DNA of 64,000 nt. Source: Pogonophryne albipinna (lineage: Eukaryota; Chordata; Actinopteri; Perciformes; Artedidraconidae). The position numbers and the translations under genes are program-made. Positions 1 to 13,000 of the stretch are shown here, one piece after another. Each line of letters begins with the position of its first letter. Positions within the stretch are counted from its first letter, which is position 1. The stretch spans positions 12,608,660 through 12,672,659 of the forward strand of contig CM053260.1 in the NCBI GenBank assembly GCA_028583405.1, given 5' to 3'. A model generated the notes under the pieces. The model saw only the letters and a program-made list of their open reading frames with translations. It was not told the DNA's origin and ran no database searches.

Positions 1-885
1 ATTAGCTGTTCAATTGACCACATATGGTGTTCTTAGTTTCCATACCTCCTGTGTTTTACGAGCGACTTATCAAGTAGGCTATCGAACGGCATAAAACATG
101 ATGGTATATAAAACCATGCTCGTATCTACAACCTATAGAAATGCAAGTAGTATAAAGTAATTCTGTCCTTCTGCTTACCGCATAATTTATGAGAATACAT
201 TTCTTAACAAGAGAACATAATCGAGGGATGATCAATAACATTTCCGTATTTATTTATTTCTCCAAGTGATGTGTGTGTGTGCACTGAGGAGTCTCAAACA
301 GGCGTTTGTTCAATCATTTTAAGATTGGCTTTAATCAATGTTTGAAAATGAATTCTTCATATATGATAAATGAGAGGTAACATTATATTTATGGTATTAT
401 TTCCACATATTTATCTCAATTCTTCCTTCTGCCAACGGTGTCGCAGTTTCTCGTCGCTCCCGTGTTTGTGCTTAGTGCGTACACATGGGTCAGAGTTTGC
501 GTGGAGGACCGCACATTTTCCAGTCAATTTAGTTTTTTATAAATCGCAAACATTGCGTAGAAACTGGTGTACGCCATCTTTTGAGCGTACGCACCGTTTA
601 TAAATGAGGCCCCTGAACATGCGGTTCTACATGTATTTTATAGCAAAATGCCATTTCTGAAATTGAACATTTTGTGAATATCAAACTGATCAAAGCAATA
701 TCCACAGCCACATCCTTCAGATGACAGACAGCTTTCCATTACTGCTGAGGCTTAGCTAGAGCTTAACATTCAAAAACATAAAAGTTGGCTTTTAAAATGA
801 CTTCAGTTGGGAAAGCTTGTGAGATGATAACCTAGTAATACTAGTAACTGAAAAAGTTAACAGTGTATTGTTTTAACATCAACAG
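1..885 (+). other. rbm5: rbm5 intron (upstream part)
   Basis: Non-coding sequence ending in a polypyrimidine-poor but valid CAG acceptor just before the OCRE exon at 886. No other coding exon could be recognised here. The RRM and RanBP2-type zinc-finger exons expected upstream in rbm5 lie outside the window. Apart from the repeat-like block at 430-612, nothing else stands out. Confidence 0.7.
430..612 (-). repeat. GC-richer dispersed repeat fragment in rbm5 intron
   Basis: A block rich in GTACGC/GCGTAC words ends with TTTATAAATGAGGCCCC. Read on the minus strand it starts GGGGCCTCATTTATAAACGG, a start I associate with a common teleost repeat. No TSD or second terminus was found, so the class is unassigned. 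A short ORF (370-603) runs through it but resembles no known protein. Confidence 0.35.
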
Positions 886-2733
886 CCCCTGATACGTCCT
901 CCTATCAGTACGATGAGTCCTCTGGCTACTATTATGATCTACAAACTGGCCTCTACTATGACCCTACCACTCATGTAAGTATGCCATCAACACCAAACAT
1001 AGGTCACGTGGTGTCTGTCGCGTTGTTAAGAGTCACAGGAGTTTACTTTGTTATGATGTACATTGGTGTTCATTTCTTTTCAGTATTACTACAACTCTCA
1101 GACTCAGCAGTATCTGTACTGGGACAGTGAGAAGCAAACATACGTTCCTGTCTCAACCGACGCCTCTGCTGGAGCTAACGATAACGCAGCATCAGGCAGC
1201 AAGGAGCCTAAAGAGGGCAAAGAGAAAAAGGAAAAGCCCAAAAGCAAGACTGCTCAGCAGGTATTGTGATATGATTCCTACCTCAGACATATTGTCTATT
1301 ATGCATGTGGCCTTTCCTTTCTTGAACTTTATGTAGCCTTATCTGAATATTTTTGAAATGTTAGACTTATTGTTCTTTTCTGTTGATTCTTTCAGATTGC
1401 CAAAGACATGGAACGGTGGGCTAAAAGTCTCAACAAGCACAAAGACAACTTCAAGGGAGGCTTTCAGCCCGTTAGTCATGAGGAGAGGAAGGAGGCGGCC
1501 GCTGCTGACGCTGGCTTCATACTGTTTGAGAAGAAGGTAATCCAGAAGGATTTCATATCTGACATAGTTCTCTGCTACTGCATGTTTTAGCCATGGATTT
1601 GCTCATTTATGTTCATTTTGTTTTTTTAGCCGACTGGAAGTCTAGACAGACTAATGCCAGAGGTAGAGAGGGGCCCCGAGGAGGAGTCCCCAGCCAGCTC
1701 AGCCAACACTTCCAAGGTGAATGTTTTTCTACATTTCCTTTAGTTTTTAGTATTAAAGAAATGATTGTCAAACATATTTAAGTGCATTGTAAATATATTT
1801 ATTAGCGTATATGATTCACGTAAACAACACTTACACCCGCCTCCGTCCATCTGTTAGTGTGGCCTGGTGGCAGCTTACAGTGGAGACAGCGACCCAGAGG
1901 AGTTGGTATCGGAGCCGGACGGTGGAGAAGGAGGCCAGGACAAGATGACGGACTGGAAGAAGCTGGCCTGTTTGCTGTGTAGGAGACAGTTCCCCAACAA
2001 GGAGAGTCTGGTTCGCCATCAGCAGCTATCTGACCTCCACAAGGTAACACCACACAACGTCTTCAGGCCTTACAATGGAAGTCTAAAGTATCAATCCATA
2101 AAGCCATAAGACCATTAACTAATTGGTGTATTCATCTGATCGTTTCTAGAAAAACTTTGAGATTTTCCGAAGATCTAAAATGACCGAAGCAGAGCTCGAA
2201 GAGTTGGAGAGAAATGAAACCGAGGTTTGTTTCAAAACAGAATCACTCAGCTGCGAGTGAGTCATATTGTTCCCCCACTCGGTGTGACTGTATCTTATAT
2301 TTCTTTTTTGATCCTGCTGGTAAATAGCTGAAATACAGAGACCGTGCAGCTGAGAGAAGGGAAAAATATGGCATCCCTGAACCCCCAGCGCCCAAAAAGA
2401 AGAAGTTCAGTCAACCTGCACCACCAGTCATGTAAGCCATTTTCTTAATTATTGTCTTTATAAACTGTTTCCAGTCCATTCTTCGTAATGTTTAAATCAA
2501 TGCCCTTTCCCTGTGCAGTAACTACGAACAGCCCACTAAAGACGGCCTTAACAGCGACAACATCGGGAACAAAATGCTGCAGGCCATGGGATGGAAGGAG
2601 GGTAAAGGGCTCGGTCGCAACCAGCAGGGCATCACTACACCAATTGAGGTATTCACGACAATGACCTGGTTTCTGTGTCCAGTACCAATCAGCAACAATA
2701 TCTGTTTATCTCTAAAAGGTACTAACGTTTTTG

Positions 2734-2764
<31 letters not shown>

Positions 2765-2892
2765 AGGCACAGTTGCGAACAAAGGGAGCTGGACTTGGCA
2801 CTAAAGGCAGCAACTACAGCCTCACTGCTGCAGACACGTACAAAGACGCGGTCCGCAAAGCCATGTTTGCTCGCTTCACTGAATTGGAATAA
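886..2892 (+). CDS. rbm5: RNA-binding protein 5, C-terminal exons (partial at 5' end)
   Basis: C-terminal ~371 residues of RBM5, a nuclear RNA-binding protein that joins early spliceosome complexes and regulates alternative splicing. Coding exons are 886-974, 1084-1260, 1396-1536, 1630-1716, 1858-2043, 2150-2224, 2328-2431, 2519-2648 and 2767-2892 (TAA stop). All have GT-AG borders and the phases agree. In order they encode: an OCRE domain with tyrosine-rich repeats ([33 protein letters not shown]); a lysine-rich linker; [20 protein letters not shown]; a C2H2 finger ([20 protein letters not shown]...H); [19 protein letters not shown]; a G-patch ([19 protein letters not shown]); and the C-terminus [17 protein letters not shown]. 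The last motif and AAYSGDSD favour RBM5 over its paralogue RBM10. The RRMs are outside the window. The exon 1630-1716 (acidic, Ser-rich linker) is the least conserved part. No frameshift was seen. Confidence 0.95.
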
Positions 2893-3260
2893 GCTGTTGG
2901 TGTCAAAATGAAATGATGAACTGTCGTGGCCTGCCGATGATTTGCTTCTCTATGATGTGGACCTCCACCATGTCTGCCTAAACAATGGCAAGCGAATTGG
3001 CATGGAGGCAAAAGAGATTCTCCCTTTATTAATTTCACCCTCTGTAGGATGTCTTTCGTCAAAATGATTAGACTTGACTATATAACTAATCTGTATTTGA
3101 GGCATATAAACCTGGTGAAAATATAATTTATAAATTGTACAAAGTAAAATTCACACTCTTGTTTACATAGTTCTTTTGTTTATTGCCATCGTTTCCTCAG
3201 CATGTTAAAAACAATTGTACAGTTTATACAAAAATCTCTGTAAATAAAATAAATTGCATA
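2893..3260 (+). other. rbm5: rbm5 3' UTR
   Basis: Sequence after the TAA stop. It has no ORF of interest and ends in an AT-rich stretch with overlapping AATAAA signals at 3243-3253, so transcripts probably end near 3265-3280. Confidence 0.7.
3243..3253 (+). promoter_or_regulatory. polyadenylation signals (two overlapping AATAAA)
   Basis: AATAAA occurs at 3243-3248 and again at 3248-3253, about 350 bp after the rbm5 stop codon. The TTTTCTCT-rich sequence following it suits a downstream element. The position is consistent with the main rbm5 3' end. Confidence 0.65.
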
Positions 3261-4967
3261 AATGATGAATTTCCTTTTCTCTACACATTTTTGAAGTTGT
3301 ATTAATGGGGCTGTTTAATCGCCGTCCTATATAGTTGCAACGGTGCAATTAATTCATAAAATTAAAAAGAAGGCCAATAAGGATCCCTATCGCTGCACAG
3401 GATGTTAGGGGAGGGCGGTTCTAGGTAGCACATGTTTATATATTTCTCAGTGGTGTCTGATTGCAGTGAAATGTTATACTGCCAATGGGGAACAATGATT
3501 TTGCAATGGTCAGAATTGTTTGGCAGTAATATTATGTCCCGGATTTTAAAGAAAATGTTGGATAATGAAACTGCAGTTGGTTTGTGAATACAAACTAGTA
3601 GTCTAATTTTGAGTCATGAAATCACACACGTCTTGTTAAATGTAGAATGATCCAGGTTTATTAAAACACTACCTGTTGGGACTTATTTCAATAGTGGCTC
3701 AAGAACAGGATTGTTGGTCTTAAGCGCTCTAATCCCAGAGAGGGTGCTTACTTGCTCATGTTGTTTATTGTGCTGACTACATGACCTGCCTCATCTCCAA
3801 TACAGCATTTAAACTATAGAACATGTAGCTGTAAGCTTGTCTTCTGTGTGAACAGTGTTGTAGTGAGGCTGTCCTTACACTAGAGGACTCGGGTGTAGAG
3901 CCTGCGCTGACTGGCCTTCACCCTGCTGAGGTTCAGCAGGACACCAAATGTTTTCCCGCTCCTCTAATTTGGTTGTTGACCATGCGCTCTAATCTTCTTT
4001 TGAAGCCAACACCAAAAGTACATTTTCCAAGTGACACGAATACAGACCCAGATTCCATGATTATCATGTTAAACTGACAGTATTTTTTTTTTGCAGGATG
4101 AAAATTGTTCTGGTGCTCTCGTGTCTTAAACTTTAAAGGTACTTTTCTGCCATAATATACACACTATTGAAGTCTTTATCCTTGAGGATCTGTGAAAATT
4201 GTATTATAAGTGTATATAAAATAATTAGAGTATTTAGATAAGTGGTTTTTGATTATCTTTTAAAGATAAATCACTGCACTAAAGAACTGCTCTATTTAAC
4301 CAATCTCCACTGCCATTTTATAACTCACTTTTATTCTCCTCATCCACCCTCTTTAGTTTAGGATGAAGAAAACATCCACTTGTGTTATATATATCTTGAT
4401 TAAAGAGATCATTGCCCTTTGAGTTCAAGGTCTTTGTTTGTGCAAGACGAGGACGAAATGAAACATCCTGTAAGTGGAAAATGAATGACTGCCATTAACT
4501 GGATCCTGCTCCATTGTTTAACTGATCTGTAAGAGTGCATTCACCTTCGCCTGCAAATTAAATTACAAATGATAGTGTTGGTCCACACAAAGAAGTGTTG
4601 AGTTCACCGCTCTCTGCTGAGAGTCCTTATACAAGCAAAGTGTGTTACTCAATAGAAAATAATACAAAGCATCCTTTGGGTTATTTCATGGACTTCATGG
4701 TTCCTCGTCCTTTGATACGTTCCCCTCTTGGGGAGAAATGCTCGGAACCTCACATGTACCTCTGTTACATAAATATATTCTAGCAATACGGCCTAACTCC
4801 TGTGGTCTTTGGGTGGAAACTCAAACGTTGATGTATTCCCACCCTATTTTCTTAGAAACATCTTACAGTTTGAGAAAGATGATCCATATCACTCAATGGA
4901 TGGGCTTATGGAAATATAAAAAAATAATAATGATATTCTGTTTTATTATGATAGTAGACAGCATAGG
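3261..4967. other. intergenic spacer, nothing recognised
   Basis: AT-rich sequence between rbm5 and the first repeats. Both strands were read. The only ORFs are short and unlike known proteins, and no transposon ends were recognised. SEMA3F- and GNAT1-like coding sequence, expected by human synteny, was looked for and not seen. Confidence 0.5.
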
Positions 4968-5056
4968 GCCTCGGTCGGATTCGAACCCTGGCCACTGCAG
5001 CCAGTACCCACCCCTAAGGAAATGTTTTATCGAGTTAATACCAGGGCGCCTATAAA
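4968..5056 (-). repeat. tRNA-like SINE head (remnant)
   Basis: On the minus strand the block reads GCGCCCTGGTATTAACTCGA then, about 40 bp later, CAGGGTTCGAATCC. The second motif matches a Pol III B box (GGTTCGAATCC) and the first resembles a degenerate A box. Spacing suits a tRNA-derived SINE head. It does not fold into a clean cloverleaf, so a working tRNA gene is unlikely. No LINE-type tail or TSD was identified. Confidence 0.45.
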
Positions 5057-6069
5057 ACTATTTTTAAATGAACTGTAAAGTTAATTAAAGATCTGGGCAA
5101 GTTCTTAACATTGATAAGGCACATTTTTGGTGTGTAGAGTGCAGTGTGAGCAGGCAGGGGACAGGAGTTCAGGGCAACATGTTTCACATTTGATAAGACA
5201 AACTGTTTCCATAAATGTAATTTCTAATTTAAAGTAGGCCTTAGTTATGTTAGTCAAATACCACCTGGGAGCCTGCCAGAAAGCACCAACAAGTCCCACA
5301 GTGCTTGAAGCTGTCTGACTCAGAGCTGGGTTTTATAATGTCCTCCTTTTGTTCTGTGACCGCTCTGATCTCTGTCGACTGGCTAAATGCCGTAATATAC
5401 TACTACTCCTAAAAAACCCTGCTGTGCAGTAGAATAAGAGACTGTACAAAGTATATTCAAAGTTATGTGCTGTGCTGTCTCTGAACCCAGTGTGTGCCTC
5501 CCACAAATGTCCATGACATTCAAGTCAGAGTTAAGCTTCCAATTTCCTGAGAAAAAGCCAGACACTGATGGACCTGGTAATTGAATGCCTTCTAACCATC
5601 TGGGTGAAAACAACAGTCACATTATATCAAGTCTAATTTTAACAAAAATAATGGCAAATCCTAACAGAAGTTATCTGAAGACACTTTTCATTAAGAGCAC
5701 TCCTTGACTGAAGCACAGTGAGACAATTGGCTGTTTAGCTTTTACATGTATTTTGTTTTTTGGAGAAGGCCGGTTACTTAAACACAGGGCAACTCGCACC
5801 AGTCTCTAACTATAAATACATTTATAATTAGCAATACAAGTATCTTGATATTTTTGGGGGTAAAATGTCTTTATAATATTGTTAATTTGACATTGATTTT
5901 GCCTCCAGTGTCAAACCATTTGTTTGGTCTCTAGAAACAGAGACTATCATCCTGAACGGTCACATTAAACCTTCTCTGGAGGATACAACATAGATGACCT
6001 TATTAAAGGAGGTGTAGATGATGATAAGAAGAAGGCCAACTGTTAGAAATAATTTTCCCTTAACTCCAT
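5057..6069. other. intergenic spacer, nothing recognised
   Basis: AT-rich, with only short unrelated ORFs. No repeat ends or conserved coding blocks were seen before the Tc1-like element begins at 6070. Confidence 0.5.
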
Positions 6070-7420
6070 TACAGTTTTTCTCGATTGCTAACACACTAAA
6101 ATTATACATAAAGTACAATTATTTTAACTGACACTCAAAGAGCAAAACATCAGCTCCAATCTCCAAAACTCTAAACACGTTTTCAGCTTTTCTCACAATT
6201 TGCAAATCAACATGGCACTTTTTGCAAACCACTGCACACGTTTCTCCACGTAAGACACAGGAATCTGACCTAAAGTCACGTGTTAGCTGGTTTAAAACAC
6301 TGATATTCAAAATGCCTCACACATGGACCAATGATCAAGAAACACGTTCCACCTGACCAAACACCTGATAGCATAATTGTTGGCTCATCAATCAGGATGT
6401 TAGCACTATAAGAAGACCACAGGTGAGTACTTTCTTACAGCAACAATGGAAGCCAACATTGAAGCAAGAGCAAGAGGAAGAGGAAGATGAAGAGGAAGAG
6501 CTGGGCTGAGAGTGAGAGGAGGAGGAAGAGGTGAGTGAGAGTGAGAGGAGGAAGAATGAGAGGAGGTATAGCTGGAGGGAGAGGACGTGGACAAAGAAGA
6601 ATACTCTAATGAAATGAAATGTTATAAACCATGGTTTAACGATGAGAGAGGCTGGACAGAGGGTTCAGCCTAATCTAAGCCGATTTACTGTCACCTCTGT
6701 AATCCGGACACTTAGACTTGAAAACAGGTTAGTTAGTTTTAGCTCTGCATAATTCATGATATATCAGTGCTTATATCTGTTTTGTGAAACGTATTTACTT
6801 CATTACTGTAATTGAATTGTTGGTATGTTGCATACTATAACTGTACAAAATTCCTGCACAATATACTGTGGTAAACTTACTTTTATGCAACACAGACACT
6901 GACCAACACTATATCTTTGTTGTTTATCTGAAGGACTGAGAAACAAAGAGGTGCAGGTGGAAGGCTAAGGATTTCCAATGAGGCACAGGAAGCAGCAGTT
7001 ACAAACTGGGTTTTGGCAAACAATGCATCACACTTAGAGAGATCCGAAGCATAGTAACTATGTGCTGAGATGAATCACAGTGTTATTTTTGAATAAAATG
7101 TGATTTCTTTCAACAACTAATTTGTATTTCTTCATTTACTGTATACTCAAGCAATCTTTCTCTGCAGAAACCTCTATGTACAGAGCATAGCCCATAAAAG
7201 ATGAAAGTGCTTTAGATTATGCTCAGCAGTGGGTTGGGTGGTCAAGTTGGGTGGTCAAGTCATAGTATTATGAATGAAGTTATATTTGGTGCAAAAGTTT
7301 GCATTTGGTAAGTGTTTATGTAGTTTTGAGTGCAGTTCTTCACTTAGCAGGAGCAATTAGGTGTTTTGCACTGTGGGTGTGTGGTTTTGTGAATTGTGTT
7401 TAGTGTTCTGAGAAACTGAA

Positions 7421-7849
7421 TGTTACGGTGTGTGAAGCAGGTAGGACCCAAATGCAGATTAACGTGAACATTCCTTTATTTCAAGGCTATACTAACAAAG
7501 ACAGAACAGAACACTCACCGACGAACTAGTCATGACACAAGACGAACCGACAAAGACAGACAGAAAAACCAGAACTTAAATACACACAAGACTAATCATA
7601 CAAACAAGACACCGGTGAGGAGGGAGGAGAAAACACAGGGACACCAGGTGAACATCCATCCATCCATCTTCTTCCGCTTATCCGTGGTCGGGTCGCGGGG
7701 GACACCAGGTGAACACAATCGGGTAAATTAGACACACCAGGGAAACTAACGACAGGGAACCACAGACAGATTTAAACGAGACAAAACGCATACAGAAAAC
7801 CAAAAACAGATCTAAACAAGACAAAACACCATAAAGACAGATCGTGACA
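7421..7849 (-). mobile_element. solo LTR (minus orientation) inside the Tc1-like element
   Basis: On the minus strand it starts TGTCACGATC and ends CCGTAACA, the TG...CA form of an LTR. It has an AATAAA signal followed by CTGCATTTGGGTCC near the 3' end. Flanks are CTGAA (left) and CTGAG (right), a 4/5 match for a 5-bp target duplication. Removing it rejoins the right terminal repeat of the surrounding Tc1-like element. No internal gag/pol region is present, consistent with LTR-LTR recombination. The retroelement family is not resolved. Confidence 0.75.
7654..7700. mobile_element. 47-bp LINE tail fragment with 14-bp TSD, nested in the solo LTR
   Basis: The fragment (ATCCATCCATCCATCTTCTT ... 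GGGTCGCGGGGG) resembles a common fish LINE tail. It is bracketed by exact copies of GACACCAGGTGAAC at 7640-7653 and 7701-7714. This is the form expected of a severely 5'-truncated target-primed insertion. Confidence 0.7.
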
Positions 7850-8759
7850 CTGAGCAATTAAAAAAAAAACTGTAAGCCAATATTGCCTCTAGGGGATGCT
7901 AGACGTTATTTCCACGAATACCTTTTTTAGACCTTAGAAACTTTCCACTTTACCAAGTGGTTTCTTGGTAAACTAGAGGACACTTTAAGCTACTGTGATG
8001 ACACTGTAAAACACATTGCAGATATGTCAATTTCATACTCAGTATGTGTATACAGATTTAGTCTGAATTGCAACTTCTGGTATTTCATTTTATGTTTGAT
8101 TGTTATTTATTTATAACAGCTTCTCATGCTGCCAATGTTTGGATCATCTAAAGACAATGTTCCACACTGCTGGACAAATCAATTCTGTTTCATTATGCTG
8201 TCTGCATTATTATTTTCCTTTGTACACATCCACAGATTGGTGAACTCAGATCTGCAAGGATCTATGACACAACAATCTTCAGCATTTTCTCAAAATAGAG
8301 ACAGAGACTTTAGTTGAGCTTGCTGTGTAAATATGCAATTTAAGTCAATTAGTGAATTCATGTATTTGTCTGCCAGAGGCAAAGGATGACCTCCTCACCT
8401 TTTCATGTGCCCAGCTTTTGTTCTCTCATAAGTGAGTATAGCTCTACACATTCCAGACTCTTAACAGGTGCCAACTCCTTGTCTGTTCCGTGCTGGGAGC
8501 TGCTGAATCAGATATAATAGGTTTAGAGAGTGAAGTAAGAACGGACAATATGCTTCTCCTTCAGTATGCGTGATCATATAGCTGTTGGTGCGTAAGTGAT
8601 CCGGACAGAGAAAAAAAAAAGGTTTGTTGTAACTTGTTGTATCTCACATTTTTGTTTAATGTATGTTTTATACTCAAATCCAATCAACAGACACGTGTGA
8701 GCCACACCCTGTCCTTACTTTGGATATTTGATTTACGCACTTTGTTATAGCGGAATAGT

Positions 8760-9181
8760 GCTATATATTCAGTCTTCAGTCAGTGCCATTTATGCGTAAT
8801 TCCGTCATGCCGACAAACCAGTCTCTGATAATCGTTGTTGCTGTTGTGTGTGAGGTGGATAGCCTACTAGGAAAACAAGAGGCGAAAACCTACATGGAAC
8901 AGCGTAGCTAGGGGGGTTTTCAAAGAAGGCGGACTTAAAGCGACCCCCACAGTTGAGCTTCCGAGGGTTTTTCAATGCCGACCATTTCATAAAGTGCATT
9001 TTGTAGGCGCTGACTTTAAGAGCGACGGTCAAAATGTGCGTAACGATAAACCACGAATATAGATATTAATAGTCTCGCTGGGAAAAGCAGAAAACACGCA
9101 AGGAGAAAGAGATTGTGGACATCCCATTTATTCCCACACCTCACTGGAATTAAATTGAAGGCTTCGTGAAAAGAACCTTTG
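8760..9181 (+). promoter_or_regulatory. slc38a3: candidate promoter and 5' non-coding exon of slc38a3
   Basis: A TATA-like word (CTATATATTCAG, about 8761-8772) is followed by less AT-rich sequence ending in CTTTG/GTAAGA, a good splice donor at 9182. slc38a3 needs at least one upstream non-coding exon, because 22935 carries an acceptor. This is only a position-based guess: no transcript evidence exists here and other first exons are possible. Confidence 0.2.
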
Positions 9182-9988
9182 GTAAGACTGAACAAATCGG
9201 AATTTAAGTTCACTTCTAGATATATTGCTGCTGTGTTTTTACATGATGCTTGTATTTAAGAGTTTTTAAAGAAAGGTTAAGCCTTGTAAAGTATTATTTT
9301 AAAAACAATGGTAGTATGACTTTTTTCCTCCAAACGAGACATTGGCTGTGTTGTAGCCCAGGAGGGAATACTGGAGATAATATGAACATTGTTACCAAGG
9401 ATATATGATCTGATGGCACACAAAACTGCGGCATATGTCGTTGTCACCTTTGTGGGGATCAATAAAGACAGATAGTATGTTTGGCCCTCCTGCAGTGAGC
9501 ACCAAGTCCAGATGTCAGGACCATGTGCCTAAAGGAGTTAGTGACAGATTGTCCATCTATTGTCTCGGCACTGGTGTTGCATTTTGAATCTTTCTGTAGT
9601 ATAAGTGTCGGTTCAGTCTGCAGGGCCGCCTTGCAACAAGTTAAACCAACAGCTGTATAAGGGGATACATGACCAAAGTGTGAATCCCAAGCATATATTA
9701 CTTTGTTTGGTAAAAAGGGCTGCAGAACATTTGGACTTGTTTTTTTACAAGCATGCAATTGTCGGTCGTAAACGATACATTGTCGATTGATTCATTACGA
9801 CCTTTTGTTGGTATTTAAGTCATTAAAAACCCTTTACTGCAGCCTACACCATTTTTTGAAGGCGGTATCCAAGCCGCATGGCTCCGAGTAAAACGCAACG
9901 ACTATTTCCTTTTCCTCCTACTACCAAAAACCATATCCGACCAAACAGTCATACATAATTGGACGCCACAGAGTCTGCGTCAAAACAC

Positions 9989-10011
9989 AATATATATATA
10001 TATATATATAT
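9989..10011. repeat. (AT)n microsatellite
   Basis: Uninterrupted AT dinucleotides, about eleven units. Confidence 0.9.
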
Positions 10012-13000
10012 ATCAGTAGCTTTAAAAACCGGTAGCCGCCTTTTAAAGCATTTCGTCTTTGTTATTGTCAGCTAACTATACCCATGTGGAGGAAGAGCGC
10101 ACTGTGTGGGAAGTTAAAGCTGCACATTATCACTCTTTGCTGACTGAGCCTATAACTCATGGGATATTGTGTTATAATGTGTGCCTGACAAGTTGACAAC
10201 AATTCCTTACATTAAATCTAACGTTTCCCCTCACGAGTATTTGAGAGAATTCACTTGTGATTTCAATCTTTTATGTTTTACGCTTATAATGAAGGTGTGC
10301 CAGGGATTTGAAACACCCTGATGTTTCTTGTTTCTTATGTTCAATGCCATCTAATCATTCAAATTCAAATGTAACATACATGGCATATTTATACAATTAA
10401 TCAACATCAAATCAATTATTTTGAACAGATTGAAATCTCACAAGCCTACCATATTGCATATTCTCTGTGAGCATTCACACATTTTCATGTATTTAGAACA
10501 CTTTAAATATTTGGGTTTCGAACCTTTGTTTGGACAAAATACTAGTCCTTTTTAGGATTAGGAAATGTTTGACTATGTTTTCTTTGTAGAGACATTTTAT
10601 TACAAAAAGATAATAATTTAATCAAGAAAATTGATATAAAATAAAATGATTGTTGGTTGGTTGTTGTTGGCATTTGGAAATGTGTGGGTGTGGAAATGTT
10701 TGTATTGCTGTGCAACAACTGTTAAGATGATGTGAAACAAGACACTTAACCTCAAAGTGCTTGAATGCAGGTGATGAGTGGTCATCTAGTGAATATATGT
10801 AACTTTCCAAGGAAGAGTGTTAAATTAGGAAACATTTTTGAAAAACCAACTGTACTGAAACCATTTACCCAATTCTTGGATACAGAAAGTCTTCTGTCTG
10901 TGCATTCAAGGAGTGGTGAGGGGGTATGTTTTTGACTTTGGCCCCAATCTAAACACCAACACCCTATATAGTATATGGGTTTTCGTTTCGGGTTCATCAC
11001 AGTGGAGAGTGAGCAGATAAGCTCGCCTGCGGTCAGTGACCCCAGTGTGTGCTGTGATCAAACAGGCTGAGAGTTTGAGGTGGAGCCAGCAGGTGCGTGG
11101 CATGTGGAGCCCGGAGTTTTATCCATTTTAGAAGCCGCCAGCTGGACACACTGGCGAGAAACGTGAATATCTGCGTTAAAGTCAGACCTAGTGTTAAGTG
11201 TCAGATACTCCAGAGGTTATTATTATCTTTGTCATGGGGCTCATAATCTGTGGGGCTGAACTTGACTATAGCATATGCTATTTATATGAAAGTCATTGGA
11301 GAGTCAATGTTATCTATTTCAATGAATATAATCATCCAGTAATGATTAATGTTCCTTGCAGGCACTTTGATCTCACAGATTGTCTTTTTAGAAATCTTGT
11401 TTTTCTTCATCATCGTATAGAAGATCAACCTGCCATTTTTTTTTATCTCGTTTGTCTTGTGGCTTTCAGTCTGTTCAAAAAGTTTTTGTTTTGTGGTGTT
11501 CTGTAGCTCATGAAGAGTCGGTGCCAAATAAATGCTGCCTAAAAAAAACCCACCACCATCGCTTTGATTGAAAACAAAAGTACTCAAGCCTTGACCTGGC
11601 GAAACCCAGATCAGTACAATATGCATACAAAAAAACACAAGTCACCTGTAACATTATCACCTGCTATAGCTGATTTGCAGTTATTTGGAGTTGCGTTTAT
11701 GTCCACCTTGCAAATAATAAGTTCATATTCACTTTCCTTGTCCCTAGACTGCCCACTGTTTGGCTTTTTGCACAGGTAGCACAGTGTGTTTATCAGGGCT
11801 TCCCTGAAAACAGCTGCTGTCTGACGTCAAAAACTATTCTAGAGCAGCAAGAGTAAACCTAAACAGTGGCAGATGTTTCCAAACACAAAACTCTGTAAAT
11901 GAACATAAAGTGAAATTATTATCAACACTGTATAATCTGAACACAACTGTAAATTGGCTGTATTCTGACTCTGGCTTGGTGTACAGTTACTGCCTATTAG
12001 TGGTTCTAAAGTCACACTTTACCACGACTCCTGTGTGGTATGTTTATTTTGTAAATATGTAGTCCTAAAGAGGTTCACTGGCAACATACAGAAATGCACA
12101 TGCTGATAAGAACATTTCAGTCTAGAAGTTAACATGTGTTATCCTACTTTTAGTGGCTTTACATATCAAAATAGGGATACTTTTTATAACGTCTGCAGTC
12201 TAAATATATAAATACAGTGGCATGTGCACAAGTGGCCTGAATATCTACATGGAGTATAATTACCCTGAACCTACTGCTGCAGGCTGTAGGTTTCCAAGCT
12301 ATTACTTAGAAAAGTTCCCGCAGCTTGTCATCATGTATGCATAGTTAATAGAAATGTACAGATTCCTTATGGTAACTTACAATGGGCTTCTTTTTTGTGA
12401 ATAATACTGATACAAGCTAAGCTACATCACCTACCATTTACTTTACTTTCAAAAGGATCAAGATGATATTTGTACAGTTGCTGTTGTTACACTGCGTCTC
12501 ACTTCATGCACACTGAAATGCATGTTGCTCAGTTTAAACACATGTGTTTAAACTTTCTTTGGTGTTCCCATCATTCCCATCAGCCATAACATATCACCCT
12601 TCGTCTTCGTCTTTGAATCTACTGACACCAGCACATCATCTCATTATGAACCACAGCTGATTCCTCTTTACTTTATTGTGTACAGGGGACAGACAAAATA
12701 CAAAAAGAATATATTTCAAAGTAATGCTGTCCAGTTAAATTACCATACAAAGTACCTTCCATGGTTTACAAAGGGTCACTACATTAGATTGCACTACATT
12801 GAACATGTGTTTTTCTCTTTGTGTTATGTCCACCTCCTGTGTTCTACAGGATGTGTCAGTCATCGCCTTCATACATGCATCAGTAGTGCTCATAATTTCC
12901 TGATTTTGAACTAATGACCCAGTGGACCACCACTCACTTTATGAAGTCATGCAGCGAAGAGTTCTGGACCCCCAACGGCTGTTAAATCTGAGTAATTCCA

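Larger units (their letters stand above)
6070..7874 (+). mobile_element. Tc1/mariner-like element, internally deleted, with nested insertions
   Basis: It begins TA-CAGTTTTTCTCGATTGCTA and ends CTGAGCAATTAAAA...CTG-TA. The ends are inverted and imperfect, and both are flanked by TA, the Tc1/mariner target duplication. Inside, 6447-6600 encodes an Arg/Gly-rich leader broken by stops. Then 6630-6727 encodes a helix-turn-helix segment (LTMREAGQRVQPNLSRFTV) and, after a gap, 6934-7052 continues it. The DDE catalytic domain is absent, so the copy is dead. The right terminal repeat is split by the solo LTR at 7421-7849. Confidence 0.75.

Noticed and set aside
1802..2053. Minus-strand ORFs over the rbm5 zinc-finger exon
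   Set aside because: Shadows of the well-supported + strand exon 1858-2043.
4968..5056. Possible functional tRNA gene on the minus strand
   Set aside because: A B box is clear but the A box and stems are poor, so a SINE-derived remnant is more likely.
6406..6594. Serine/proline-rich minus-strand ORF
   Set aside because: Antisense of the purine-rich (GAG/GGA) leader of the Tc1-like element; low complexity.
7640..7714. CRISPR-like direct repeats (GACACCAGGTGAAC twice)
   Set aside because: Only two copies around a LINE-tail sequence; this is a target-site duplication in a eukaryotic genome.
11198..11638. Overlapping ORFs of 102 and 118 residues on opposite strands
   Set aside because: No recognisable domain, no splice or promoter support, AT-rich composition; they look like chance frames.
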